From Patiria pectinifera (Eukaryota > Echinodermata > Asteroidea > Valvatida > Asterinidae), in assembly GCA_029964075.1 (NCBI GenBank), contig CM057142.1, forward strand, positions 35,652,392-35,716,391: DNA of 64,000 bases. The letters are read 5' to 3'. Numbering within the stretch: the stretch's first letter is position 1; each line of letters opens with the position of its first letter. This document shows, in pieces, positions 21,037 through 36,000 of the stretch. The notes beneath the pieces were generated by a model. It made no database searches and was not told the origin of the DNA. It was given only the letters and a program-made list of their open reading frames with translations. Both the position numbers and the translations under genes were made by a program.

Positions 21037-24000
21037 CTGCTAACAGGAAATAAATTCAGTTCAGTCGTCAAAGCAACACTGTTCAAGACAAATCGCCCGT
21101 GGTGTCAACTTGGCTGCACCAAATTGATATTTAGGTGTAAATAAAATGCTGCGATCAGAAAACACGGTTTTGTGTATGATGTATGTGTACTACAAAGCTA
21201 TTTTTAAGAACATTTAACCCTAAAAGGGCCGGGTTATTTTGACCATCTCTCAGCCGGGGGGAGGGGAAATTCTGCCCCCCCCCCCAAGATCTCGGCCATC
21301 GAGCGACAAAAAAATTGAAACTCAGTACATGCATAGAGCAACTCCTTCTTAACATACCCAAGAAATATGTTTTTGGTATCCAAAGAGGCGCAAAGCTCGC
21401 GGCTACAAAGTCATAACAGCTTGGGTCGCGAAATTTTTTATTTAGAGGCTATCGTGGAAAGTGTTGAAGGGTAGGGCAGATTCCGCCCCGGCCCTTTTAG
21501 GGTTAATGGAGTGTTGCACGAAAGCCAAGAGAATCATCGTGGTTCAATAAAAAAAGATGTTCCATTAATATCGAGCAAAGACGTTTTTGAACTGTGTTTA
21601 ATTCGATTGAAAATAACAATTTTATTCTTTCTTCTTCTTGTTCCCGGACAGTAACTCTCCGCGGGTTTTCTTGTAAACAGTTTAGGGTATTAAATTGTAA
21701 CTTTGAACATATGTTGACCCTGATCTCTAGTGGTGCAATTTGTCAGATGACGTCATCAGGTATCAAACAACGAGCGATTTTGGTTCAAAATATATCAATT
21801 TTCTCTCATTTATACCTCAAGAACTAAAGGAACGGTCACGTTCATACCTTGTGACTTGATAGACCATGTATTGATAACTATTTCGGATTACCGAAGTCAA
21901 AGACGCCTGACCTTTTCCCCCCGGGACTACCGGAAGGTCCAAGTTTGGTGATTCAAAATATAAAAATGAGACTCAAATCAAAAGAAAAATTCCGTCCCCC
22001 CCCCGGCCCCAAGATCTCGGCCATCGAATGACGAAAATGTTTTGAAAATGGCTACATAGAGCAACTCATCATGAACATAGTCAAGAAATTTCATGACTAT
22101 ATATACGTCAAAGGGTTTCGAAATTATGGCTTACTAATTATTCATATGTACGAATGGTAATTCTGCTCTGTGTACACGTTTATGGGAAATTCAGTTTTCA
22201 CGGCGCGCAGCGCCGGAAAATATTCGCTACGTGGCAACCAATTTGTATGCTTTTGGTACCAACAGATGCGCAAGGTTCCAGGCTAATAAGTCATAACAGC
22301 TCGGGTAGGGAAAACAATTCTTCAAAGCTACTGCGGAAAAAGTTGGGAGGGAGCAGATTCCGCCCGGCCCTGTTAGGGTTAAAACCTTACCGTTTTATCG
22401 CGAAAAGAGCAACAAAGAACATGATAATGAAGATCACACCACCCGCTCCTCCGCCGATAATTTGTACCACTGGCATGGAAAATCTTGCTTGGGCAGCCAT
22501 AACTGAAAGAAATAATACGATCTTTGCCATTAACCCTAAAGGACTGGGCTATTCTGATCATCTCTAAGCCGGGGGGATTCTGCACCCCCCCCCCCCCTCT
22601 CCTAAGATCTCTGCCATCGAGAGACAAAAAAATTTAAACTTGGTACATGCATATAGCAACTTTTCATGAACATACCCAAGAAATTTCTGGACTACACGTG
22701 AAAGGATTTTGGAATCATGGCTAATCAATTATTCATATGCATGAATGGTAATTAACCTCTGTGTACAATACGTATATTGGAAAATTCAGTTTTCACGGCG
22801 CGTAACGCCGGAACAATTTTCGCTGCGCGACAACCCGTTGTCCAATTTTTACCTTTTTGCTATAAAAAAAGATGCACAAGCCTTGAGGCTAATAAGTCAG
22901 AACAGCTTGGGTCGCGAAAGAAAATTATTTTTTAAAGCTATCCTGGAAAAAAATTTGAGGGGCCGGATACCGCCCCCGGCCCCTTTGGGTTAACAATGTG
23001 TTTTTCTGCAATTTTTTTTTTTTTTTGGAGGATTAAGAAATTATTCATCCCTAGGAGACACCCTAACGTCTCATCCTGTCGCTTGTATCATTCTTATTCA
23101 TTTTCGTCAAGACTTTGGCCTTTATTAAATTAACAGTTAATCTTTAATGCATTCGGCAATAAAGTGTCGTCAGACTTTAAAAACAAAAACAAACAAAAAA
23201 CAGTCGTCCAACTTGAAAACCTTTTGGCGAATCAGTTTGTTTTCTGATCTTGTATTCTATAATTCAGAAATGAAAGGTACAACAATTATTATCAGTTGAA
23301 ACTTGGCTTAATAATAATTATCAAAGAATGCGTCTTTAAAATTGTGTTGTTCATTTCTGAATGATCGAAATTGCGTCGGAAACATGAACATTTTAATTCT
23401 GGTAATTGCCCTTCCGCAATGTAGTCATATGAGCTTTCTATGCTCAGTCCTGTCACATAGCTTGAGAAAAAAATTAAAAATCTCACTCAGGTGCGATAAT
23501 GTTTTATTCTACACAGTTGTGCACATCAAATCACGAGTAACTGCAAAAGAAAATTAATCATTGAAAACAGCACATACTGTGGAATATAAGAATTTTAGGT
23601 TTGATTCTGGGGATTGAAGCTGTCTGAAAAATTAGTCTCTTTTTAGTATTTTAAAAATGTTAGTTTTTACTTTATTATTCAAAAATGTGGAAAAGGGGGA
23701 GAAGGGGAGGTGATGTTATTTCAAGTGCCGATTCTGAAGTGCTGGAGTAACCACAAAACTAAAAATACATCAAACGTTGCCCAACTCCACTGCTAATGAC
23801 ATACAGTCAAACCTTTTGCAAAATGAGATAGGTAAAAGCATGTGCCTTACTCTTTGCAATCCAAGTTTGTTTTATCTTTTTAAAGCTTTCTATGCTACTT
23901 CAGAGAAATACACTTATTTGAAATGTTTACCTTGATTGCATACAGCAACCGGCGAAGACCATGTGGAGTCTGACCGACAATATCTTGTAGCGGACCCGCT

Positions 24001-27000
24001 GAGATGATATCCGTCAGGGCAGGCATATTTGACTGAGTCACCAGGAGGGTATACAGTCTGATTACCGGACACCAAGATGAGGACATCGGATGAGTTGAAG
24101 ATGAGCTCGCAGTGGACAACTGACGATACAAATTTCGCAATTTTATCACATACAGTTTAACACACTTTCAGGGACTCTTTACGTTACATTGTCACAAAGA
24201 AATAAACAACAAACAAACAAACAAGTAAACAGTAAGATCATATGAAGTACATTTATCATTGTCAAAGATGAACATAACTATTTTACACCGTCAATACTGC
24301 ACGCTACGGTTTCATGCAAACTACACGGATATTTATTCCTTTTTGGAAAACGCACGACTTTGATGGTTGCTTTCGGAGGATAGTCAAACATCCCCACAAT
24401 CAAAGAAAAAGGTGTAACCGACTAACCTTAAGTAGCTTGTTAAGTATTTTAAAAACCTAATAAAAAGAATACTGAAATGATTGTTTTACCATTTTCACAA
24501 GTCATCCCGTCGTACCCTGCAGGGCATAGGCAAGTGTACTCGCCGGGAGCACTAGTGCACGTACCCCCGTTCCTACAAGGTCCAGCGGCACACGAGTCTA
24601 TTTTACGGGAAAATGATAATGTCAAACAATTGTGGGTGGGTGGGGCAAGGTAAATAATTGAACACCGGAAATCACTTTTCATAGAAAAAGCAAAGAAAAA
24701 AACATTACAAAAGGTAGATCTTTGGACTTGCCAGCATTCCGATGCACGTTTCTTTTTAACTTCTTCCCCAATAACAGACACACTATTGACTATATTAGAT
24801 ATTGTTATTGATGCATACAATAGGTTTTGTCAATTTTTGTCTACAAAAGTATTGATGCTCCTGTAGAGCCATAGGATTTGTTCTTATTTCAAAAACTTAG
24901 TCTGACTTGAATGAGGGCAAGTTTCTAAGAAATAAAGACTGCAAGGATTTGTAAAGAAGACCTGTAATGCATTCAGCTGGCTGTCCAGACCATGTTAAGT
25001 CAGACTGACAGAACCGTGAAGCAGACCCGCTGATGTGATATCCGTCGGGGCAGGCATACTCAATCGCGTCACCAGGAAGGTAAACAGACTGATAACTAGA
25101 TACCACCATGAGGACATCGGATGCGTTGACGGTGAGCATACAGCCATCGGCTTTATAAACAGGGATAAAAAAGAATACAATTGAAATTCGGTTAACAATT
25201 TAAAATGCGAGGACACTTCTCTATACCGTCGCTCACTGGTTTATATTTAGCTTACCACATCGGACCCCGGCATCCTCGCCATGCCCGCAAGAGTGAATCC
25301 CAAGTCCAGGGTGCTCGCAATCTAACACTGTCTGCTCGCTACCGACGCAGTTAAGAGAAGACAGAAGTATCTCCTGTCCGTCACCCTGACCGAAGGCTGC
25401 TTCTCCTAATGCTTCAGTTGCTCTCTCGTAGCCTAATTGCCGGCAGACAACATTTGCATCGGTTAGATCCCAGCCATCATCGCAGACTGTTCCCCAGGCA
25501 CCATTCCCATACACCTCCACGCGGCCTTCGTTGGGACTGGAACCACCTACCAAATGAACTGTGATTAAAATAAACGGTACTTATTTTTATGTCTACAAAA
25601 AAATAATCTACATAACAATAAACCAACGTTTCTCCGGTTTCTGTTCGGCGCGCGAATCGAAGAACCTGCGCGTAGTCAAAATCATAAATTAATTTGTTCG
25701 ATATGGATCATATCGAAATATTGTCAAAATTGCTGGATTGACAAAGAAGAATCCAGCCTTTTGACAGGGATATTGCAGTTGACAGTTCTGATGAGTATCG
25801 TGGTACAAAATCAGGTCACACAATGTATTACCTCGAGGTTGACAAATGACTCCTGCGTCTTCGCTGTGACCACAGTTATTGACTCCAATTCCGTTGTGCG
25901 GACAAGAGAGCAACTGAAGTTCAAATCCAGAACACATGACATCGTCAAGATGAATGGGTCCGCTTCCACTTCCATAAGACCCGCCTTGGGTAGCCTCGGC
26001 GGCACCAGGGAAGCCCAACTCCAGGCAAGCCACCTTGGCGTCATCTAGTCCCCAGGAGTCATCACAGACTGTGCCCCATTCACCATTCAGAAAAATCTCC
26101 AGTCGGCCCTCTGCGACGCTTTGATTGCCAACAAGACGGAGAATGCCTGAAGAAATATAATGTGGAGAGACACTTTCGTGGTTATTTCATCGGACACACA
26201 TTCTGCTTCGGATCTGACGCCCTCGTCTTCCCTCTAGTTCTAGCTGATTTTCCTGAATTTTATTTCATTCGAAAGGGGATATATGAATAAACTGTGACAT
26301 CCAGAATCTAGCAAAAGACTAAATATTTATTTTCGTTGTCATTTGGAAAACATGTAGAAAATCTGTTCAGGCGGTTCCAAAGTCCATTCACTTCCTTCAA
26401 CCCCAACATACAGGGTGGATCACACAAAAAAAAACAAAAAAACGAAACCGAGATATTATTGCTATTTGGAACAGAGGTAGGGCACATGTGAATGAAAGGG
26501 AGATATCCTCTGTTAAGGTTGAGTCTTCTCTTTAAAATGACACCCTGGTCATGTCTTCACCTTCACCGTTGACTGAGCAGTGACCAATTTCATGAAAGGG
26601 TCTATTTTGAGAATGGCGCCACTTTTCATGGTGAAATCTCTTTTTTTCCCATCCTGCCTTGATTGGCAACCATAGCCTTTCATTCTGTGACAAATGACAC
26701 CACAAAAGCATAATTGAAAAGTGACGCAATTCTCTACATATACCCTTTCATAAAATTGGTCACCGCTCAGTCAACCGTGAATATAATGACATGATCAGGG
26801 TGTCATTTTAACGAGGAGATTCAACCCTAACAGAGGCCTTTGATTCACATGTGCCCTACTTCTGTTCCAATTAGCAATAATATCTCGGTTTTGTTTATTT
26901 TTTGATCAACCCTGTATAAAAAATAATAAGAATTAGACTTGCAGTTGTGGGCGGCCTTTGGGCCAAAAAAGACCCCCACCAAAAAAACAACTCAAAAAGT

Positions 27001-30000
27001 ATTTCAAAAATACCAGTCATAAGCGCCGCACGTTCGTCTTACTGTCGCGTTTATTTACTGCGCGAAGTAAGACAGTGCTATGCAGGAGATGGGTCCCTGA
27101 AAAATAAATCAAGCCAAGAAGTTAACAAACTTTGGTAGCAAACGGTGTATCAAATTGTAGATGACAACATTCCCCAAAGATCTATGTAAAATACCTTATC
27201 ATACGACGATCATATTAAAAATTATGACCCCTTCAATGAGTGTAAACTGTCTGCTTTTGCGGTGTTTATATTCGATGTTAAGCACGCATGCACGGAAGCA
27301 AGCAAAGAGCCAAGAAGCACAAACGCTGCATTATGCTTGTTAAAAAATTATATCTTCAGGGGCACTTCTCAAACTCTATACATGTATTTTGTGTTCGCCG
27401 TTTGAAGTCTGAACATACTTCCACATGCACTCGAAGTAAGGGGCAGATAAAAGAAAGAAATAAACTATAAGTGTGTGCTTTCTTTGTTACCTGAAGACCT
27501 GTGGAATTCCAGGGCACACACTAATTAAGAATACAAGAAGTGACAAAAAAATATCACTGGCTTGAAAATAACTTCACGCCTATCTAATGAGTTGCGTCGC
27601 AGTGGCGAGACCTATAATATAACTTTAACCTGCTGTGATGAAAAATTCGAACAAAACGAGTTACAAATATCTACTTCTGCTGACTGATGATCCAACTCAA
27701 AAATCATTTCCATGATTTATCATAATAATTCAGTCCACCTCTTTACACATGTTGGTTGTATTATGGAGGTTTCCAGCCTTCAAACGGCAACAACTCGAGC
27801 ACAATCTGAGATGTATGACCATTTTCCACATGTGCGCAAAACTTTGAATAGACTAGCGAATAAGTACGTACCCATGCTACAAACGACCCCTGCGTCTTCG
27901 CTGTGACCACAGTTATTGACTCCAATTCCATTGTGCGGACAAGAGAGCAACTGAAGTTCAAATCCAGAACACATGACATCGTCAAGAAGAATGGGTCCGC
28001 TTCCACTTCCATAAGACCCGCCTGGTGTAGCCTCGGCGGCACCAGGGAAGCCCAACTCCAGGCAAGCCACATCGGCTTCCTCTAGTCCCCAGGAATCGTC
28101 GCAGACTGTGCCCCATTCACCATTCAGAAAAATCTCCAGTCGGCCCTCTGCAACGCTATGACCGCCAACAAGACGGAGAATGCCTGAAGAAATATAATGT
28201 GGAGAGAGACACTTTCGTGGTTATTTCATCAGACACACACTCTGCTTCGGATCTCACGCCCTCGGCTTCCCCCTAGTTCTCTGATTTCTCTGATTTCCTG
28301 AATTTTATTTCATTCGAAAGGGGATATATGATTAAACTGTGACAACCAGAATCTAGCAAAAGACTACAAGTATCTGTATTCGTTGTTGTTCGGAAAACAT
28401 GAGGAAAATCTGTTCAGACTGTTCCAAAATCCATTAACTTCCTTCAACCCCAACATACAGGGTGGATCAACAACAACAAAAGCAAAACAAAAACAAAAAA
28501 CAAACCGAGATATTATTGCTAATTGGAACAGAAGTTGGGCACATGTGAATCAAAGGGAGATATCCTCTGTTATGGTTCAATCTCCTCTTTAAAATGACAC
28601 CCTGATCATATCTTTACCTTCACCGTTGACTGAGCAGTGACCAATTTTATGAAAGGGTCTATTTAGAGAATTGCGCCACTATTCATTGTGAAATCTCTTC
28701 TTTTTCCCCATCCTGCCTTGATTGGCAACCATAGCCTTTTATTCTGTGACAAATGACACCGCACAAACCACAAACCACAATTGAAAAGTGACGCAATTCT
28801 CTAAATATAACCTTTCATAAAATTGTTCACAGTTCAGTCAACCGTGAATGTAATGACATTATCAGGGTGTCATTTTAACTAGGGGATTCAACCCTAACAG
28901 AGGCCTTTGATTCACATGTGCCCTACTCCTGTTCCAATTAGCAATAATATCTCGGTTTTGTTTATTTTTGATCAACCTTTTATACAAATGATAAGAATTA
29001 GACTCGCAGTTGTGGGCGGCCTGTGGCCCAAAAGAGACTCAAAAAACAACTCAAAAATATTTCAAAAATACCAATCATAAGCGCCGCACATTCGTCTTAC
29101 TGTCGTGTGTATTTATTGCGCGAAATAAGACAGTGCTATGCAGGAGATGTGTCCCTGAAAAATAAATCAAGCCAAGAAATTAACAAACATTCCCCAAAGA
29201 TCTATGTAAATGACGTTATCATACGACGATCATATTCAAAATGATGACCCCTTCAATGAGTGTGAACTGTCTGCTTTCGCGGTGTTTATATTCGATGTTA
29301 AGCACGCATGCAAAGAGACAAGAAGCACAAACGCTGCATTATGCTTGTTAAAATATGTTATCTGCAGGGACACTTGTCAAACTCTATACATGTATTTTGT
29401 GTTAGCCGTTTGAAGACTGAACATACTTCTGTATGCCCAAAGACTCGAAGTAAGGGGCGGAATAAAGAAATAAAATAAATTATAAGTGTGTGCTTTCTTT
29501 GTCACCTGACGACCTGTGAAATTCAATGGAGCATATAAAGAATACAAGAAGTGACGAAAAAATGGCTCGAAAATAACTGCACGCCTATTTCGATGAGTTG
29601 TCGCAGTGGCGAGACCTATAATATAACTTTAACCTGTTGTGATGAAACATTTGAACAAAACGAGTTACAAATATTTACTCCCGCCGACTGATGATACATC
29701 TCACAAATCATTTCCAAGATTTATCATAATAATTCAGTCCACCTCTTTACACATGTTGGTTGTATTATGGAGGTTTCCAGCCTTCAAACGGCAACAACTC
29801 GAACACAATCTGAGATGTATGACCATTTTCCACATGTGCGCAAAACTTTGAATATACTAGCGAATAAGTACGTACCCATGCTACAAACGACCCCTGCGTC
29901 TTCGCTGTGACCACAGTTATTGACTCCAATTCCATTGTGCGGACAAGAGAGCAACTGAAGTTCAAATCCAGAACACATGACATCGTCGAGATGAATGGGT

Positions 30001-33000
30001 CCGCTTCCACTTCCATAAGACCCGCCTGGTGTAGCCTCGGCGGCACCAGGGAAGCCCAACTCCAGGCAAGCCACATCGGCGTCCTCTAGTCCCCAGGAGT
30101 CATCACAGACTGTGCCCCATTCACCATTCAGAAAAATCTCCAGTCGGCCCTCTGTAACGCTATGACCGCCAACAAGACGGAGAATGCCTGAAGAAATATA
30201 ATGTGGAGAGACACTTTCGTGATTATTACATCGGACACACACTCTGCTTCGGATCTCACGCCCTCGTCTTCCCTCTAGTTCTCTGATTTCTCTGATTTCC
30301 TGAATTTTATTTCATTCGAAAGGGGATATACGATTAAACTGTGACAACCAGAATCTAGCAAAAGACTACAAGTATCTGTATTCGTTGTTGTTCGGAAAAC
30401 ATGAGGAAAATCTGGTCAAGCTGTTCAAAAATCCATTAACTTCCTTCAACCCCAACATACAGGGTGGATCAACAAAAAAAAAAGCAAAACAAAAACAAAA
30501 AACAAACCGAGATATTATTGCTAATTGGAACAGAAATTGGGCACATGTGAATCAAAGGGAGATATCCTCTGTTACGGTTCAATCTCCTCTTTAAAATGAC
30601 ACCCTGATCATATCTTTACCTTCACCGTTGACTGAGCAGTGACCAATTTTATGAAAATCTATTTAGAGAATTGCGCCGCTATTCATTGTGAAATCTCTTC
30701 TTTTTTCCCATCCTGCCTTTATTGGCAACCATAGCCTTTCATTCTGTGACAAATGACACCGCACAAACCACAAACCACAATTGAAAAGTGACGCAATTCT
30801 TAATATACCCTTTCATCAAATTGTTCACAGTTCAGTCAACCGTGAATGTAATGACATTATCAGGGTGTCATTTTAACTAGGGGATTCAACCCTAACAGAG
30901 GCCTTTGATTCACATGTGCCCTACTCCTGTTCCAATTAGCAATAATATCTCGGTTTTGTTAATTTTGATCAACCCTTTATACAAATGATAAGAATTAGAC
31001 TCGCAGTTGTGGGCGGCCTGTGGCCCAAAAGAGACTCAAAAAACAACTCAAAAATAGTTCAAAAATACCAATCATAAGCGCCGCACATTCGTCTTACTGT
31101 CGTGTGTATTTATTGCGCGAAATAAGGCAGTGCTATGCAGGAGATGTGTCCTTGAAAAATAAATCAAGCCAAGAAATTAACAAACATTCCCCAAAGATCT
31201 ATGTAAATGACGTTATCATACGACGATCATATTCAAAATGATGACCCCTTCAATGAGTGTGTACTGTCTACTTTCGCGGTGTTTATTTTCGATGTTAAGC
31301 ACGCATGCAAAGAGACAAGAAGCACAAACGCTGCATTATGCTTGTTAAAATATTTTTTTCTTCAGGGGCACCTGTCAAACTCTATACATGTATTTTGTGT
31401 TCCCCGTTTGAAGACTGAACATACTTCTATATGCCCAAAGACTCAAAGTAGGGGGCAGAATAAAGAAATAAAATAAATTATAAGTGTAATGGAGCATATA
31501 AAGAATACAAAATGTGACGAAAAAAAGGCTCAAAAATAAATGCACGCCTATTTCGATGAGTTGTCGCAGTGGCGATACCTATAATATAACTTTAACCTGT
31601 TGTGACGAAACATTCGAACAAAACGAGTTACAAATATTTACTCCCGCCGACTGATGATAAAACTCACAAATCATTTCCAAGATTTATCATAATAATTCAG
31701 TCCACCTCTTTACACATGTTGGTTGTATTATGGAGGTTTCCAGCCTTCAAACGGCAACAACTCGAGCACAATCTGAGATGTATGACCATTTTCCACATGT
31801 GCGCAAAACTTTGAATAGACTAGCGAATAAGTACGTACCCATGCTACAAACGACCCCTGCGTCTTCGCTGTGAGAACAATCATGGTCAGCAATCTCATTT
31901 TGCTGACAACTCAGCAGGTTATTCTCGAGACCGGTGCACTCAACATCGTCTAGGAGAATTGAGCCGCTTCCACTTCCAAATGATGACCCTCCTTGAGTAG
32001 CATAGGTAGCGTCAGGGAAGCCCAGCTCCCGGCAAGCTACCCGGGCGTCATCTAGGTCCCACAAGTCATCACACACCGTGCCCCATCCACCGTTCAGGCG
32101 AACTTCAAGTCTGCCTTCGTTACTGGTGCTACCGCCAACGAGACGAAGATCGACTAGGGTGGAAATTGAAGAGAAAAAAAATAATTTTCGAGAATTGATG
32201 TCGTATGTTACGTATTAGGAAATCCCAATGAAAAGCTAGTTTTCTATTACAGTTTCGCGGTGTCAAAGTAAAAACTGAAAAGTTAAACTAGAGGTACCTG
32301 CATTCGATTGAATGGGTACGATTTGACACGGACCACGTATATACGAGCTGACCTGTTCCCTACATTCGCTGTCTGAATGTCACGGGCAGTTACGGTAGCG
32401 GCGGATACGCCGGTGCACCGACAATAAACGTCGGCGGATAGGCTGTCTCGACTTTCTGTACAGCTGTTAACGATGTGTGTGGGGGCGTTTGAGCATACAA
32501 AACACAAGGCTTACTGTAGTACAACTAGAAGTGTGCACGGCGCGCGGTACGGTTTGTGATAGCGGGAATAAGCAATTTGGGGAACAGGCTCGACAGCCTT
32601 GGTCAAGACTGCAGTTTTACTGATCAGAGCAAATTGCACTGAACAATTTCTCATCTGTCTTTGTTTGTTTGTTTGTTTTTTTATTTGATACTTTTTTCTT
32701 TATTTTTTTAATCAGATTTCACAACAATGGTGTTATCTAAAACATCTAAGATTTAGTTTGTGAAGCGTTTAATACTAAACATTTTAAAGGCGGTAACATG
32801 TATATTGGATGGTGGAGCCACAGCAAAATAAGCTTCGTCTGTGCATGGTCTGGATCCGGTTCGTGCCAGTTTAAATGAGTGTAAGTGACGCAAGTATCTT
32901 AACACTTTTTAGAGAGGTAACTAGTTTCTTAGTTACATGTATTTTGGAAAGACATCAACGAGCATACAGCGCGTGTGTGCGCCGTGTCATGCTGTGTCCA

Positions 33001-36000
33001 AATTCCCTGAAACAACCTCACAACTGTTAAGTTAAGAAGCTAGTCCAAAAACGGAAAAATAAAGATAACTTGATTTTTTAAAATTAATATTAACAAATTT
33101 TGTTTCAAATTAAATATTCGCTGACACTGTCTGGTCATTTTTTGAGTTAATTTGTCTTTGTTTTCACTTGTCTACGTGCATGGAGTGTTCAAAATCAGAC
33201 AAACGGTGTCGCTTGAGGATATTTTCCTCTTTCATATCTCAACTCCTTGACAGGGATTATTTACACAACAAGCAAATTGGACGGACTTTACAAACGACTT
33301 TTGTAATAAAGATTAGATCAATAACATTCTTGTTAAGACGTTTTTTTAGAAGGCAACTGCAAAGTGCGGCGTTTCTACCTTCCAAAAGCTCCCGCGTCCA
33401 ACAGATGCAACAGGCTGAAGTAACGCCTAGTTCATACTTCATGCGAATGCAAATGCCAAACGAATTTTATCTTGCGAATTAATTCGTGCACCGGGCGCGA
33501 AAAAAAAAGCAGCACGATGGAACAAATTGAATAGTCGCGAAAATTAAGTTCATACTCTTTGCGAATCGTTAAATCCAAAGGCCACCATTTTGCTGGTAGA
33601 GCAAACTAAATTGTTTTTTGTGCACTGATATATCTGACATTTGAATTGTGGCTCTACACATGTTACACACATGTTACTCACGTATTATTAAAAAAGACAC
33701 CTATAATAAAACAACCATTCCAATAAAGTCAAATAACAGTTCAGTTATTGATTATTGCTGAATAAGTTGTATTGCTTGTTCTGACAGGTCTGTTCAAGTG
33801 TCAAGGTGCCTTTGACTGGTTTATTGTACAACAAGTAGAGAGTTTACAATCATTCAAAAATACCTTATACAGTTTACCCACTCATATTGGTCAAGAACCC
33901 GTCACGTTGCCAAATAATGAGTCGTTTACGACATGGGCATGCCATAATATAGCTAGAGCGATGTTTCGAGAAAAAAAGCAAGAGGTATTAAAAGTGTTAA
34001 ACAAAATCGTTGTTTTGCCTTGTTTGGATTTTTGGACCGAACAGTTTTGGTTATATTTTTTTCACGGAAAGGATTTTTATGAAGTGGGAATAAAATGTGC
34101 TTGGCCGGTATTAAATGTCATGGTTATTAACCGGTTGGAGTCTGGATGCTGATAATTACCCTCGCATTTATCCCTAAAAGTGCCGGGTTATTTTGACCAT
34201 CTCACAGCCGGGGGGGGCGGGGGGGGGGATTCCGCACCCCACCCCCACCCCAAGATCTCGTTCATCGAGTGACGTAAATTATGAAACTGCATAGAACAAC
34301 TCGATGTAAACATACCCAAGAAATTTCATGACTTTAGGTCAAAGGGTGTGGAATTATTGCTAATTAATTATTCATATGCACCAATGGAAATTCTGCTTTT
34401 GTGTAGACTACGTATATGGGAAAATTAAGTTTTTACGGCGCGTCGCCTTCTAGCACCGGAAACATTTTCGCTGCGCTGAAACCCGTGGTCCGAATTTAAT
34501 GTTTTTGGTGTCAAAAGATGCGCCAAAATTCGAGGCTAAAAAGTCTTGACAGCTTGGGTTGCGAAACAAAAATCGCAAGGTTGTCCCGGAAAAAGTTGAG
34601 GGGGGGGGGAGACCGGATTCCGCTGCCCGGCCCTGTTAGAGTTAAGACTCGGTTTGAGAAGATCGTGAATCCTAGCAAACGTTTGTTAGGCCCAGCGGGA
34701 GATTCCCGCCATAATATTTAATCTTGGATGTCAGGAACAGTCGAATCTGGGCTGTTTTTAGTTTTTAATGTTGGACAGATTGGCTCACGTCGATTTCCTG
34801 GGCAACATTTTAACCCCGGATGCACATAATACCGAAGTAAAAAAAAATGAAGCTGTGTATCAACGCAATATTATACCCTCTGCTGATAGACATTGTGACA
34901 ACCCTTAGAAGTAAAACATATTTGAGTTTACGTCCAAAATAACTTTCTCGATTCATGTAATGCTAGAGCACTTACAACATCGAACTCCGGCATCCTCACT
35001 GTGGCTGCAGTCGTTAATCGTCAATCCTCTGTGCTCGCATTGAAACACCGTCTCTTCGTTGCCTGCACAGACGACATTATCTAGCAGTATGTCAAGCCCA
35101 TCTCCCCTACCAAATGTAGCCGATCCGGGAGCCTCCCTTGCCCCTACGTAACCCAGCCCCCGGCAGATAACTGTTGCGTCGTTCAGGTCCCAGGAGTCAT
35201 CACAGACCGTCCCCCAGGCACCATTCCAGAACACCTCCACGCGGCCTTCCATTGAATTGGTACCACCTACCAAACGGACTGCATCAAAACCGAAATACTT
35301 CAATAGAAGTACAGGATAAACACATCTAGGTTGGAAAGAAGTGAAGCAAGGACAACATGTTGCACATTAATTTTGTCTCTACCTCTTCGTAGAGGGGAAC
35401 CTGCCTAAAAAAAACTCCCCACGCCTAAAAAATAAACAATGGCTATAATTTCTGAAGATTTTCGACTACCAGAAATTGCTCTTTTTCCCCGTTTCTAAAA
35501 ATGCGTTTCTTTGGTTTCATTTAGGTAAATTCTAATCTGATTGAAAAGTTGTGCTTAGTGGGGAAACTGACAAATTTAATTACAGTGTGACACATTTGTT
35601 AAGAAAGTGGTAATATCGCACAAAACCAATGACTGTCCATCCACATCTATACATTTGTAAAATAGCATAGTTTTCTCCGTTATATCTTAATTAAACTCTG
35701 ATACATCCTTCGTCAATGTGCTTATGACATAACGTTTCAAGTAACCAATACATTACCTTGAGGATTACAAATGACTCCTGCATCTTCACTGTGCCCACAA
35801 TTATGACTTCCGATTCCTCTATGCTGACAAGAAACTAGGTCACTTTCATACCCAGCACAAGCGACATCGTCCAGATGTATTGGCCCCGTTCCATGAGCAA
35901 AATAGCCTCCTTGGGTAGCCTCGGAAGCGCCAGGGAAGCCGAGCTGCCTGCAAGCCACCTGGGCGTCTTCTAGTTCCCAAAGATCGTCACACACCGTGCC

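Larger units (their letters stand above)
25860..31861 (-). repeat. Three 2.0 kb tandem units spanning SRCR exons
   Basis: Three units repeat with a period of about 2.0 kb (donor-side exon borders at 27872, 29876 and 31839). Each contains most of an SRCR exon, the intron and a palindromic TA-flanked MITE. The unit boundary lies within the exon at the codons for SEDAG, where all copies share CCTGCGTCTTCGCTGTGA. Units 2 and 3 are more alike than unit 1. Confidence 0.88.

Noticed and set aside
32283..32507. Possible cysteine-containing exon between SRCR domains 2 and 3 of gene A
   Set aside because: Good donor but no recognised domain, no ATG and no convincing acceptor; the phase 1 chain is complete without it.
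33772..34152. 126-codon plus-strand frame
   Set aside because: No ATG, no homologous copy in the window and no known domain; retained only as an unrecognised frame.
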